64,000 nt of DNA from Euglena gracilis (Eukaryota; Euglenida; Euglenophyceae; Euglenales). A program made the translations under genes and the position numbers. Location: assembly GCA_039621445.1 (NCBI GenBank), contig CP154954.1, positions 62,618,101 through 62,682,100 on the forward strand, in the 5' to 3' direction. Below, one piece after another: positions 26,973-38,146 of this stretch; the stretch's first letter is position 1; every line of letters begins with the position of its first letter. The notes below the pieces were generated by a model. The model was not told the DNA's origin, made no database searches, and saw only the letters and a list, made by a program, of their open reading frames with translations.

Positions 26973-27368
26973 GTGGGATCAGTAAACATCGTTAGCAGAG
27001 GTCGGCTCACTGACTTCGTCAGTGAGGATTTTTTTTTTTCGGTGAACATCGTTGAAGAGAATTTTTCTGTTGGCTCTGCCAACAGAATAAATGGAAAGTT
27101 TTCAGATTCCGCTGACATGGTAAGCAAAGGTTGTTTAACCGACCCTGTCAGTGAAAACTTTTCAGAGACGGTCGACAAGTTTGCAGAGATTTGTTCTGGT
27201 GGCTGTGCGGTAATGTTCACATTGGAATGCCAGCATTGCGGCGATGTTCACACAGTGTATTTCTGTGGTTTTAGAGAACGTGTAAAAGCACTCCAACCAC
27301 AGAAAACGCCACAACCAAACACGTCAGGAGATACACCCTGCATCAGTGCCGGAAACCCAACGATCTGA
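26973..27368 (+). CDS. Hypothetical ORF with internal repeats
   Basis: 131 codons. It contains imperfect repeats such as VSRGRLTDFVSEDFF and VSKGCLTDPVSENFS, reflecting a tandem DNA repeat of about 120 bp at 26980-27180. A CxxC (CQHCGDVHT) follows. The minus strand is also open over 26690-27220, so coding direction is uncertain. No function is assigned. 27369-28200 shows no convincing gene, apart from an acidic Pro-rich frame at 27843-28157. Confidence 0.25.
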   Translation: MGSVNIVSRGRLTDFVSEDFFFSVNIVEENFSVGSANRINGKFSDSADMVSKGCLTDPVSENFSETVDKFAEICSGGCAVMFTLECQHCGDVHTVYFCGFRERVKALQPQKTPQPNTSGDTPCISAGNPTI

Positions 27369-28202
27369 TGACACACGACAGAAAAGTGCTGAAACATCAC
27401 AGGGGATAAAATATTTCGGCTTCAATAATTCTGGCACAATGCGGTGATTACTGCGTCCTTGAAGCGCATGCGCACTTTTGCTGGACAATGTCGTACGGTG
27501 AAGAATTCCTCACAAAGTGATTACCTCGCAGATACCGCGAGACTGAAACAAAGTCAGAAGATCCGGACAAACGCGGGATGACCCTGCGAACGGACTGGCA
27601 TAACGCCGAAATAGGAATGCAGGAGCACCTGGAGGACCCAATCCGGGAAAATCCTGACTTGGGGATAATTTATACCATACGTAGTACCACAGGATGCGAA
27701 TACATTCAGATATTCGCTACAGTTTCCTCACTTCCTTCAACCAGATGAAGGCATTACAGGAATAGATGCAGCTCTCCGACAGCTACGGGAAAACATATGC
27801 CTGTCGGACGAAGGGGATCCACAACGTCCAACCTGAAGCTGTGTGAGAGCGTCATGGCCACCACCACACCCCAATTCAAACAGATGTGAAATTTTAAGCT
27901 TTTACCACGTGCAAGATGCAATGGAATGCTACAGAACACAGAATGACCTGCGTTCTGCAGCATACCAACACAAAACCCAATTCTCTCCGGAAGCGGAGGA
28001 GGAGGAGATGGTTCCAATGGCCGAGGACCAACCTCCGCCTAAGCAACCGGCACGCAATAGCCATAGCCAATCAGTCGTGATGCTGGACACTGTGGCGGAA
28101 GGTGTCCAGCGCCAACAGTCACCGGCTTGTGAGAGAAAAACAGCTACAAGTACCTAGCCCGCCGCGGGAAACCCGGAGGAGGAATCTTCAGCGGGAACCC
28201 TA

Positions 28203-28434
28203 ACCCCCCCCCCCTAATAGAAGCACGGGGGCGCTTATAGGGGACCGCCGCCTCCGGCGGCGGGTGGTGCGCTTCTATTTGGACCCTACCTGCGCGGTTT
28301 TCGTTGATTTCCTTCAGAAATCCCATCAAAATGGGGGTGCGCTTGTAGCGGACCGCCGCCTTCGGCGGCGGGGGATGCGCTTTTATTTGGACCCTGCACT
28401 TATAGCGGCCCCGTGCTTCTATTAGGGGGGGGTT
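28203..28434. mobile_element. Palindromic C-run-tipped element (MITE-like)
   Basis: The ends are inverted: A-C11-TAATAGAAGCACGGGG on the left and CCCCGTGCTTCTATTA-G8-T on the right. Inside are two direct copies of a unit (28230-28288 and 28338-28396), each with a CCGCCGCC/GGCGGCGG hairpin and ending TATTTGGACCC. No coding capacity. Confidence 0.7.
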
Positions 28435-28605
28435 TACGCGCCTGAAGCATTAAACCTCAAGTTTCCTGTTTCCGGGTAAGCCCTGTCGACTGTCGCGCCA
28501 GCGGAGGAGCCTACTTCGGCTTAAGAGCCGGAGTGGCGCACGTCACTGGGCGGTGGTGTGCTTGGAGGATTGCGGTCACTGATGGCATTCTTCACCCCGC
28601 GATGT

Positions 28606-29025
28606 AACCCCGCCCCCGAAATAGTGTTGCACTGCAGCACTATTACACGGCCGCCAGCGGCGGCGGGGGGTGCAGCACTATTTGGACCCGCCGTACTATT
28701 GGACTGGGTGCCTCTTTTTCCCGGCATATCACCACAGGCACCCTTTTTGCCTGCTCAATGTCCTACTCTGAGGCTAGAGAGGTGCACCCCGGTCGTCTGG
28801 TTCATCTTGACGACTTCCATGAGTTGTTCGGGTGGGATTATGTCCCTTTCCGCTCTCTTCGGGTTACAAAGGGTGCCTGGGGAAGGCTGCACCAGCTTCT
28901 ACACATTTGACATTGTTATGTTTTGTCGGTGCAGCACTGTTGGACGCTCACTTCTTCCGGCGGGGGGTGTAGCACTTTTTGGATCCGCAGCACTATTTGG
29001 CGCCGCAGCACTATTGGAGGCGAGG
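28606..29025. repeat. Related GCAGCACTATTTGG repeats
   Basis: GCAGCACTATT, GCAGCACTATTTGGACCC, GTACTATTGGA, then (28929-29015) GCAGCACTGTTGGA, GTAGCACTTTTTGGATCC, GCAGCACTATTTGGCGCC and GCAGCACTATTGGAGG. These resemble the TATTTGGACCC units of the neighbouring palindromic element with a different preceding word. Confidence 0.5.
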
Positions 29026-29510
29026 TTACTCAAGCAGCAGCCAGCTCTTCCACAGCTGTTGCGCAAACTTTCCAGCAGGAGGAAAGGGCACCTGAAAGTC
29101 CGTCTATGGCGGAAGATGAACCTCCAACTTTGACAGCGCTAGAGCCGGTGTCGGAAGCGGCACAAGCGGAATCCGCAGTCACCTCTCTCACTGTGGAGAC
29201 AGCAGAAGTGTGCTGGCACAGGAAAAACCTGTGTGAGCACCGGCAGCACCAGCGGAAGAGCGGGATGAACCCGCACAGCTATGCACAGCCACTATCACGC
29301 ACTTCAACGGCAAGGCTCAAATATGCCAGCACCTGAAAATGGTCGTCCATGCCACCGCCGCCGGCTAGGCCGGCACAACTCACGCCAGCAACGCCGAAAA
29401 CCCACATCATCCCCTGCGGCAAGAAAAATATAGGATGCCGCGAAGGAGCGTTTTGGGCACCCCTAATGGAAACCCCTGCAGAGCGATATCGACGCTCGGT
29501 GTCTGGTTAA

Positions 29511-29899
29511 AGGACCGCACGTGAGTCGCCAACACGCACCTGGGCAGGCACACGTTACGCCGAAGGGCAGCGCTCGGATGCTCCGGAAACCACGAGTTCG
29601 AACACCCCAGCTAAATCTAATCCCGGCGCAACGCCATGCAAACGCCCATCAAAATCTGGTGACCAGCCCCCATCAAAAGGTGGAGGTGGTGCTCGGAACC
29701 AAGATGCTGCGTCCATTTCTCGAGGATCAATCCCGGGACAAGGAAACACACACGTAACTCTCTCTGGATATGGGAGAAGCATACCACCAAAACTTCAGCC
29801 AAATGGGCAGGGAAAACCACGCGCCTCTGAAGCTCAGATACCAACTGAATACTCAGAAAGTTTAGTCATTGACTGGAGGGTTCATCACTCAGGCTGATC
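29511..29899 (+). CDS. Hypothetical Ser/Gly/Pro-rich open segment
   Basis: Open for about 129 codons without ATG, from the stop at 29508-29510 to TGA at 29897-29899 (TSSNTPAKSNPGATPCKRPS; GGGGARNQDAASISRGSIPG; THVTLSGYGRSIPPKLQ). Composition resembles Gag-like or disordered protein. An upstream acidic frame (28923-29336) with MAEDEPP, and MAEDQPP at 27843-28157, hint at a repeated motif. Low support. Confidence 0.25.
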
Positions 29900-29958
29900 C
29901 TGAGACCCCTAACCTGAAAGACAGGCATGTATATATATGCCACCAATGCAGACAGCGC

Positions 29959-30113
29959 ATGTATGTATGTATGTATGTATGTATGTGTGTATGTATGTAT
30001 GTATGTATGTATGTATGTATGTATGTATGTATGTATGTATGTATGTATGTATGTATGTATGTATGTATGTATGTATGTATGTATGTATGTATGTATGTAT
30101 GTCTGTATGTATG

Positions 30114-30145
<32 letters not shown>

Positions 30146-30824
30146 TGTATGTATGTATGTATGTATGTATGTATGTATGTATGTATGTATGTATGTATGT
30201 ATGTATGTATGTATGTATGTATGTATGTATGTATGTATGTATGTAGGTATGTCTTTTGGTCTGTATGTATGTGTGTATGTATGTATGTATGTATGTCTGT
30301 CTGTCTGTATGTATGTATGTATGTATGTATGTATGTATGTATGTCTGTATGTATGTATGTATGTATGTATGTATGTATGTCTGTATGTATGTATGTATGT
30401 ATGTATGTCTGTCTGTCTGTATGTATGTATGTATGTATGTATGTATGTATGTATGTCTGTATGTATGTCTGTATGTATGTATGTATGGCGGTATGTCTGT
30501 ATGTCTGTAGTTAGGTATTTCTGTCTGTATGTATGTATGTATGTATGTATGTATGTATGTATGTATGTATGTATGTATGTATGTATGTATGTATGTATGT
30601 CTGTATGTATGTCTGTATGTCTGTCTGTATGTATGTATGTATGTATGTATGTATGTATGTATGTATGTATGTATGTCTGTATGTATGTATGTATGTATGT
30701 ATGTATGTATGTATGTATGTATGTATGTATGTATGTATGTATGTATGTATGTATGTATGTATGTATGTATGTATGTATGTATGTATCTATGTATGTATGT
30801 ATGTATGTATGTATGTATGTATGT
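29959..30824 (+). repeat. (ATGT)n microsatellite array 1
   Basis: 866 bp of ATGT with scattered single-base changes (several TCTG variants at 30297-30520). It ends exactly at the 5' terminus of the first LINE copy. Confidence 0.98.
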
Positions 30825-30912
30825 CCACCTCGATGTCGTACCGCTTCACCGTCAGCGAGGTGGTGAACATCTTTCCTGCTGAATGACAGGAAAGGTGGCC
30901 AAGAGTACGACA
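30825..30912 (+). ncRNA. HDV-like self-cleaving ribozyme at LINE 5' end (copy 1)
   Basis: The first 88 nt of the LINE fit the HDV double pseudoknot. P1: 30825-30831 (CCACCTC) with 30857-30863 (GAGGTGG). P2: 30834-30841 (TGTCGTAC) with 30905-30912 (GTACGACA). P3: GCT 30843-30845 with AGC 30854-30856, loop L3 TCACCGTC. P4: 30871-30878 (CTTTCCTG) with 30887-30894 (CAGGAAAG). J4/2: GTGGCCAAGA, with C-N-A-A placing the catalytic C at 30899. Predicted cleavage is at 30824/30825, precisely the microsatellite-LINE junction. 5' HDV-like ribozymes are established in R2 and L1Tc/ingi-type LINEs, where they set the RNA 5' end. Confidence 0.78.
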
Positions 30913-31884
30913 CCCCCCATTTCTCTTGCTTTTGTATGCAAATCCCCGCTTTCCAACAACTGACCCCACTAGAACGTAATGCCTTTTCATTTATTGTCCC
31001 CTTTGTGTTTCATCTTCAATATCCAATGCTTGTGGTATTCCATTGGTTGTTCATTGGAAGTTGCCCCGCTGACTATGGTTGTTGTCCGTTTTTTCAGCGC
31101 GCTCGTTTACATTTGTGCCTAACTGGTTTATTCATTGCCAATTTTCAGCTCGTGCTTTGCACCCCCTTGCTCCTTTTTGTCGCACACGGGCAGACATATG
31201 CTGACATTATTTCTCCCTTATTGCTGCATTTTGCAAACGTCCAACAAACGTCTGCTGTTCCGTTGGATGGGTTTCATTTCATATGTGTGTATTACGCTCT
31301 GAAAGAATGTGCTCAGAGTTTTTTTTTGTAAAAGAAAAGAATGCAATGTCTACCATAGTCCAAGGTTTCTGATATGGTACGGCATTCAGCTTTAACCTCG
31401 GCACACCTGGTGGGAGGTGGGGGTTACCATCCTTCCGAAACCTGGCGAAAGTTCCACATCTTTGTGGAAAATGACAAAAACGTGAATGATGGCAACTTCA
31501 CTTGAGGAAAACATATCCCATGTGTACGTCATTACACTGGTTCTCAGCAATTCCAGCGTCTCATCTCCATGCCTCCTTTTCCTCTCAGATGGCCTGGGTT
31601 TTTTGGCACTCCAACTTTCCCCAATCCCAAACAAAATAAAAACCTTTGAGCTGCAGCAGCCTGTTTTTTTTTTGTTTCCATGTCCACCATAATCACAACC
31701 CCAGCTTGACCCCACGCCCATAGCGGGCTGAACGGCGTATTACACATTCGGGTTGCAAGAAAGGTGAGAAAAGAGTGCTGTGAGGGGTGGATAGCCAATT
31801 GTGAAATCCAAATCCAATCAACCAGTTATATGCAAAGGATGTTGATTTAATCTGCCCGTCAATGGTATTTATTTCATTAATGTT

Positions 31885-33140
31885 TGTGTTACACTTGCTT
31901 AGAATGCAAGGGGCACTGCCGCTGTGCTAACCCTTTCCCCCACGCAGGTCGCTGCTGACTTGCTTGTTTTCCATCCGTGGCCAACCCCCCTTCCATCTTC
32001 TTTAGCCCTGTCTTTAGAGCGGGTCCAAACGGAGATCCAGCCAGAGACTCCAGGTTCGGCAGAACCTGGCGTTGAGCGTCGCGCCATGCTGAAACGAATG
32101 CTGCAACTATTGAAAGAACGTGCGCCCACCAATGGTGACTGGTTCGCATTTTCCTGCACTATCACTGCCTTTTCCAATGGGCCTGCCGCCGTTCTGGCAA
32201 AATCATTTTTATAGGCAAGGGCCACCGACGCCACAGCCATGGCGACTGTCCTGTCACAGGTGGCTGTAAGCGCGCCATCTGTGTCGGTTTTGTCTCCTGT
32301 GGTATCCGCTTTGCAGGAATGCCTACCTCTGGAGGAACCTACCTCTGGCGGCCGCGCTCCAGGCTTCAGCATAGCGGCTTGCCAGCCCCGCCGCAACCCT
32401 CTGGTTCAGGTATGGGTGTTTTTCGAAAGAGCTCACAGTGAGGATTCATTTACCACCACCCCTCATGCTTCCGTGGCCTTCTCTCTTAGCCGCAGTGTCA
32501 GCTTTTTTTTTTGCGACCATTTTTTGCGGCATGGCAGAAGCGCCTTGGTGAGGAATCTGACGGGAGCCTCCCCGTTAGGCAACGCACCATTGCCTCGGTC
32601 ACCAATCATATGCGTAGTGGGGGATTTCTGAGGAATGATCCCGTCAGCCATGCTCCCCTCCACCGTCACTGGCGTGGTGGGAGCCGCCTAGCATGGGCAG
32701 GCTCTGGACCCAAGCGTCCTCGACTCAACCCTCAGCAGCCCTATCGCGAGCCTGAGCAATGGGAGACCGGTGTACCTCCTCGAGGCACCGTCCCCCCGCA
32801 GACTTTCCGCGAGCCCGAGCACTGGGAGACCAGCGGGACTTCTCGGCCCGCTGTCTCCCCTCGGCGCTCTTTCTCACCTACCCAGGCACGGGCGCAGGGT
32901 TCGAACTCGACTGCCTCCTCGCGAGCAGTCGATTCGTTCCCCCCAGCCACGGCCCGCGGTACTGCCTCGTCTCTGCTTTTTCCCTGTGCCCCCGCCACTT
33001 CCTCCCTCTGCACCCGGCGCCGGCTCCGCAGACCGCCCCTGGCGAGCCCATGAAGCCCCACAATCGCAGTTGTATGCAGGGGCGGGATATCTGAGCTTGC
33101 CACGAACGTTCAAAACCCCCACCATTCTTCCCAACCCGTT
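31885..33140 (+). pseudogene. LINE copy 1 ORF1-like region
   Basis: Plus-strand coding-like segments in several frames: LAEPGV-type and MLKRMLQLLKERAPTNG (31924-32214), LSQVAVSAPSVSVLSPV (32239 onward), then an Arg/Pro/Ser-rich part with repeats REPEQWETG and REPEHWETS (32511-33053). Homologous sequence lies at 40800-41930 in copy 2. The role by position is ORF1 (RNA-binding Gag-like), but no RRM or esterase motif is seen. 30913-31884 is 5' leader without an ORF of note. Confidence 0.5.
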
Positions 33141-33152
33141 GCTTCTAACGTT

Positions 33153-33569
33153 GTGGAAAATCTGTTCTTTTCTCTCTTCAGTGAGAGGCTAACTGTTCTG
33201 AATGCACATTTAAGGAAATTACCAAGCGAAATGAAGTCATTTACAGGTCTCCATCCAACCCAGGAGTGTGGTTGGGGTTCTGCTGCCTGTTGGTTTTGCG
33301 GAAATGTGCAACGTACTCCATACAATTGTAGCGAGTGGATTGCGACCATTCCGAAACCTTTGTGTAACGCCGATATGGGGGCCAGGTATTTCCTGTGGCT
33401 TTTTGAAGTATGGTCTGGGGAGGCCACTTTGAGAGATGCACTCGAAAACCATCCCGCCGCCTGCTCTCTTTTGGCTAGCCACATCTGTGGTCCGAGAGGC
33501 AAATGCTCTTTCGCTCATCAGTCACAGGGAGCGTTCCAAAACCCGTTTCACGCCGGTTTTTTTTTTTAG
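33153..33569 (+). pseudogene. LINE copy 1 ORF1 segment with CCCH zinc finger
   Basis: 138 codons. Cysteine-rich: CWFCGNVQRTPYNCSEW, then at 33462-33518 a C-X7-C-X5-C-X3-H motif (CSLLASHICGPRGKCSFAH), the consensus spacing of RNA-binding CCCH fingers. In copy 2 the homologous finger is broken by substitutions and a stop in both internal duplicates, so copy 1 preserves it best. This probably helps the ORF1 product bind LINE RNA. Confidence 0.6.
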
Positions 33570-33929
33570 GTCACACTCCGGCCATTTTCTGGTGTGATCT
33601 GGAAGGGGAAGCATTGATATTTTTGCCATGGATACCTTTGGAAGGAGGGTGGTTCAGTTGGTTCACCCACGAGACTGCAGCCCAAAACGTGAGAAATGCA
33701 ATCTGTGTTTTCGGCCCTCAACACACAAATTGTTTAGGTGTACAACTTTCTGACTGTTCTGTGTATCCAAGGGTCAGCCCCAATCCTGGGCGAGAGGGCA
33801 CCAAAACGTCGCCGGCATTATGAATGCACGTCGATGTCTCTACTCCTATCCGACAATCTCTGGGCTCTGATCTACAGTCGGACCTCCTAGGGAGGATTTT
33901 TTAGGGGTTCTCCTCACATTCGTTGTAGG

Positions 33930-34790
33930 AGGTTGATCAGGCTTCCCACCCCAGTCACCTCTCACAGGTGTCCTCCATTGCCACGCCCGTGGCCAGCCAC
34001 GGAAGACCTGTTCCCTCCTGTTGCACCCCCAACTGTTCTCCATTTGATTTTAGCCAGTTTGAATTGTGGCGGTGCCGCAGAAAAATGTTTGCAGTTTTTG
34101 GCACTCGGAGATGGATGCGATATAGCTGTTATCGATGTTATTTTGTCCCTCCAAGAGGTTTCGGAGGCATTTGACGTCCATTTTTTCACAGCTTCCAAGT
34201 ATCAAATTTTCTCTTGCACACCATTACGAAGGGGAGGAGGGGTAGCCAACCTGGTACGAAGGTCAATATTGAGGTTGTGTGTGCAATAACCAGGTGCGTC
34301 GCAATTTTCCACAGTGATGTGTTTGAACGGTATTTTGGTGGTTGTCCTGCACTTCCTGCACTTCCCAACCAGTGCATTTTATCTTGTCAAACATTTATAT
34401 TCCCTCTGGGTGTTTTCACAACGCTTGGAAGCAAAAAAAATGGGGGCATTTTGTTATTTTATCTTCTCCGGTTGAGGCCAGCACCTCTGATAGTCATGGG
34501 GGGGCTTTCAACGAGGAAGTGGGAAAAGCAAAGCCACCACGGCTCTTTCGGGCCCTTGGACGAGAGGGGTTATGGGGTTCCCTGTTCATCCCCTATGTTT
34601 TTGGAGAAATCGCAAAATTGCACGATACGACGGAGTCGGTTGATAGAAACTAAGGTCGATTTTACACTACTGAGCAGCATCCATCCACGATGGAGAGTTA
34701 TCTCCAAATGAGTCACGGAGGGCATCTCGACACACAAGGCCGTTGTATTAAAAGTGGAGGTGTCAGGTGGGTTGGCACCGCTCCGCCCCA
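33930..34790 (+). pseudogene. LINE copy 1 APE-type endonuclease (EEP)
   Basis: HLILASLNCGG (N-terminal strand and Asn), CDIAVIDVILSLQEV (the Glu region), YQIFSCTPLRRGGGVANLVR (typical loop), then, across frames, LIVMGG and GGAFNEEVG at the GDFN position, where the catalytic Asp is lost. VDFTLLSSIHPRWRVISK precedes the terminal segment. EEP nicks the target DNA to prime reverse transcription. Frames change at least three times. Confidence 0.65.
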
Positions 34791-36700
34791 TCCCATCGCC
34801 ATCAAAGTGGAGTGCTCTCCAAACTGGTGCACTACAAAATTATAGGGTTTACCTGCATCTTTTCCCAAACAAGTCCACCTGACAAATTTATTGGGGAATG
34901 GAGATATTTTGCAACGTCGCTGGCAGGGCGTCCTCGGTTGGAAGAAACGAGACGGCATTGGATGGAAAGGGCAAGATTATGTGCGCAGGCAAAAGCGTGT
35001 GATCAAACCGCTCAGGCCATTGTAGATGATAGACCAAAATGAGGCTGATCGACTGGGAATGCTCAGTCTTAAGTTCTAGTGCCTCCCAAACTTCTGTTGA
35101 TTCTGTGGCGTCTAATTTGTTTGCCGCCAAGAGACGCCAATTTCTGGTGTTACAATCAGCTCCAATGGCATTTTCTTCCCTTCTGAAAAAGCCTCATTTT
35201 CGAAGGAAGTCTTCATTCAAGCCCAGGAACTCTATGGTGATGGAGCCACAGCCATGGATCTCATATTTCTTCTCCAACACATGGAAACGTCCCAATCCAC
35301 CAACCGTGGGGTTTAGCTGACGAGCCCCCCTGACATGTTCAATTGTTGCGGATATGGGCCACGGTATCCCCAGTCACTGACGACCAATCACCAGCACATC
35401 ACTGTCTGCTGACACTCGATTTCTGGTTTGCGGTGTTTGCGGTGGATTTGCTCTCGATTGCCGGGACGGCTCTGAGGCCTCCTGTGTTGACGGTTTTCCG
35501 CTTTCTGTTTTCAGGCAATCCCCCAGGTGGCATGGGACACTGGGCACAATGGTCACAAATTTTGCAAGAGGGATCAACTTCTTTTTTATTTGGATAATAG
35601 CAGCATTTCTTTTTCTCCAAAAAAAAATAGCCAACGTGGCTGTTACACAATGCCAGGCCAATCATTTTGGAAACCAGTTTTCGAAGGCCCTGGGCGGCCT
35701 CAGTGTTTGGTCGGGTTGCTACGAGGGCGGAAGTCTATGACTAGTTCCCTCCGTGGTATTCTTTTTTCATTTCGCAAGGGGGTATCGCCGTTGCATTTTT
35801 CCTTGATGATGCGGTGGCTGTTGTATTTTGGGTGCCACAAGTCTGGTGCATTCTGGGTTGGAGATTGGGATGAGTCAAACACTTTTTGCAATCTTCGAAG
35901 GCAAGACCTGTCGGTTGCCTTTCGTTAATGGGATGCAATGAATTTTGGGCCGTGGGCTTCGAGGTTCTTCGATCGGCTGCAAGTGCAGACTCAAACCCCA
36001 CATGGGCCGACGGAACCTCATGGTTGAGACAGGGAGGGGTTCAGGAGGACAGAATGGGGGTTGGTCAGTTTTTTGTGTCTCAAAGTTCTTCGGAGTGCTG
36101 CACTTCGCACTAGGGTTAAAGGCCCCCGTCATTCAAAACGAGAAAACTTCTTTCATCGTCTTTTTTTCGATGACAGCCGTTTGTTAGCAGTTCGGCGGAG
36201 GAGCCAGCCAGATTTTGGACACCTCGGCTGATATTGCTGTAAGTGTTGGGGCTACAGTGAACGATGAAAAATTGTGTGTGTACCATTTGTTATGGTCTAT
36301 TGGTGGGATGGTCCACCAAACCACCTCCTTTCATTCCCGCCATGGCCCTGGGGCAACATCTCCCTCCGATCTGACCACTGTGAGGGTTCCCAGTGTGATG
36401 GGTGAACACCCACTTGAGGCAATAAGACAGCTCGAGCAGGCCAGGACACATTGTGCCAGTAGAATACTCAGACACAGACCGAATCCCATTCTCACATTCC
36501 GGCTCCTCCAAGCTTTCACTGTGTCTATTGGTGATTATCGGCTTGCTCCAATATCACTGCGCGAGCAGTGGGTGCACCCAGCACAGGTCCAAGTGCAAAA
36601 ACCTGGGAGGAAATTGGCCCATTTACCCCCATGGTTTCCAAGATGTTCATTCTATTGCCCATCGCCCGAGGTGCTTTGCTTTCCCCCTGCTGCTATTTTG
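34791..36700 (+). pseudogene. LINE copy 1 reverse transcriptase (fragmented)
   Basis: The fingers region is hard to read. Motif C is clear at 35793-35840: AFFLDDAVAVVFWVPQVW with both Asp codons (35805-35810). A thumb-like segment follows: IRQLEQARTHCASRILRHRP, LTFRLLQAFTVS, DYRLAPISL (36410-36560). Copy 2 shows the same order. Stops and shifts throughout. Confidence 0.6.
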
Positions 36701-36779
36701 TTGGAGAGTCCGATTTGCTCTTTGTTTACAGAGTGCTTGCAAAGCAGGAGTGTGTACACAGCACAGCTGATACAGGCTA

Positions 36780-37330
36780 TGTGGTTCCACCCCCAAGCCT
36801 CGGATGAAGCATGGTCAGATCAATTTTGTCTTCATCAGATTGCAACTGATTACGCTTTAAGTTGGGAAGCCTCTGGTCTCGGCAATGACCCAATTGTGTC
36901 CAGGAACCAGCTTTGTGACGGATGGCTCGGTAAACGGCAGCATTTTTTGGTTTTGCAACAGTTCCTTCTGACAGGGCAGGGACGTGTTTGGCAGCTGTGA
37001 TGTTTGTGACCCCTGTCCTTGGGCTGCCAAATGGCTTGCTAAGGGCCTGGCTGTACGCATGCTGTACACTGCCAAGGGATCTTGTTGGCAGTCTGCCCTC
37101 ATTCTATCAGACAATCTGTCCTGCTCTCTAAATGGATGCCTGCCGAAAATGCCACACTCCAAGTGCATTTCGCAGGTAATGAGTTATGTGGCTGAAATTT
37201 TCACCAAATTGGGTTGCCTGGAGGGATTTATACCAGCACAACCAGCTATGCACGCACCTGGCCATGCATCATCAGCCCAATCTCATGCAGATTCTTTGGC
37301 AAAACACAGCAACATTTTCCCTTATCTCCA
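36780..37330 (+). pseudogene. LINE copy 1 RNase H
   Basis: Read across frames: VTDGSVNGS region (first Asp), CDVCDPCPWAAKWLAKGLAV (Glu position altered to Lys; Glu in copy 2), LILSDNLSC (Asp) and, at 37240-37310, APGHASS then SHADSLAKHS with His and the final Asp. The presence of RNase H places this LINE with I/ingi/Tad-like lineages rather than L1 or RTE. Confidence 0.65.
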
Positions 37331-38061
37331 CATTTGTGTGGATTACGATGGGTGCCTGTGCCGGGTTTGTCCCAAAGTCCATATTTGACCATGTGTATCG
37401 GGAGCATCTACCGTGCCTTGTTGGTTTCGCGGATGTTTTTCCCCTTCTTTTGAGTCGCACCCGGGAAAATCTGCTCCAAGATAATGTGCTGCACTGGAGC
37501 GTAATTGGTATGTGCTTTCGGATACCATCTGTGGCATTTTCACCTCAATTTGATTTTTGTTCTTTTTTTTGCCACAAGTCATCCATTTTGATGACTGACC
37601 ATCGGCGATGGGAGTGATGAAATTATTACTTGCTTGTTGCATCAGTTTCTGAGAAACCATAGAGCAGCATGCGGTTGGACAGGAGGCTACCCTTCCGGAC
37701 CCCTACACAGCCCGGATCATTATTGATGGCCAGCCGTTTTCGACTTGCTTTTCTGTTTACGGATACTAAGTTGAAATGGGAATTGTGCCTCTGACACATT
37801 CGGGTCTTCTTGTTGTTGGGGAGGAGGCGGCGCCATCCACAAGCCGCCTGGCATGGCTCCCTCGGAAGTAAATACATCCTAACGGTAGTTACCACTTTCT
37901 CTGCCACCAGCGCGTCGCCGGCACAAGGCAAGGTTCATACGAAATTTCGGGATGAATGGGGGGATGCCCTGGTCCTTTAGCGCGGGACTGCTGGCACGTG
38001 TGCCATGTCTTTGGCACACTGCTAGCAAGGGGCTTGTGCCCCCTTCGGCCTGTGACGTGGG

Positions 38062-38079
38062 TCGAAGGGCGGCCTTCGA
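38062..38079 (+). other. 3' stem-loop near the LINE end (copy 1)
   Basis: TCGAAGG-GCGG-CCTTCGA is a perfect 7-bp hairpin about 65 bp before the (ATGT)n junction, conserved at 48063-48080 and 61190-61207. In LINEs with stringent 3' recognition a 3' stem-loop is bound by the RT; that role here is inference. Confidence 0.6.
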
Positions 38080-38146
38080 TCCCGGGTGGACGTGCGGGTG
38101 TTCTTGCCACCCCCTGGAGGCCACCGTCGAAACGTAAACGTAAACG

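Larger units (their letters stand above)
30825..38146 (+). mobile_element. LINE copy 1: 5'-complete, 7.3 kb, microsatellite-bounded
   Basis: 5' HDV-like ribozyme, ORF1-like region with CCCH finger, EEP endonuclease, RT, RNase H, then a 3' UTR with stem-loop ending in AAACGTAAACGTAAACG before (ATGT)n. All ORFs are broken. It holds the unoccupied TA (37509-37510) where copies 3 and 4 carry a C-run-tipped insertion. Confidence 0.8.

Noticed and set aside
34214-37617. Independent small genes within the LINE units
   Set aside because: All recognisable parts align with endonuclease, RT or RNase H of the LINE in shifted frames, and are repeated in copy 2.
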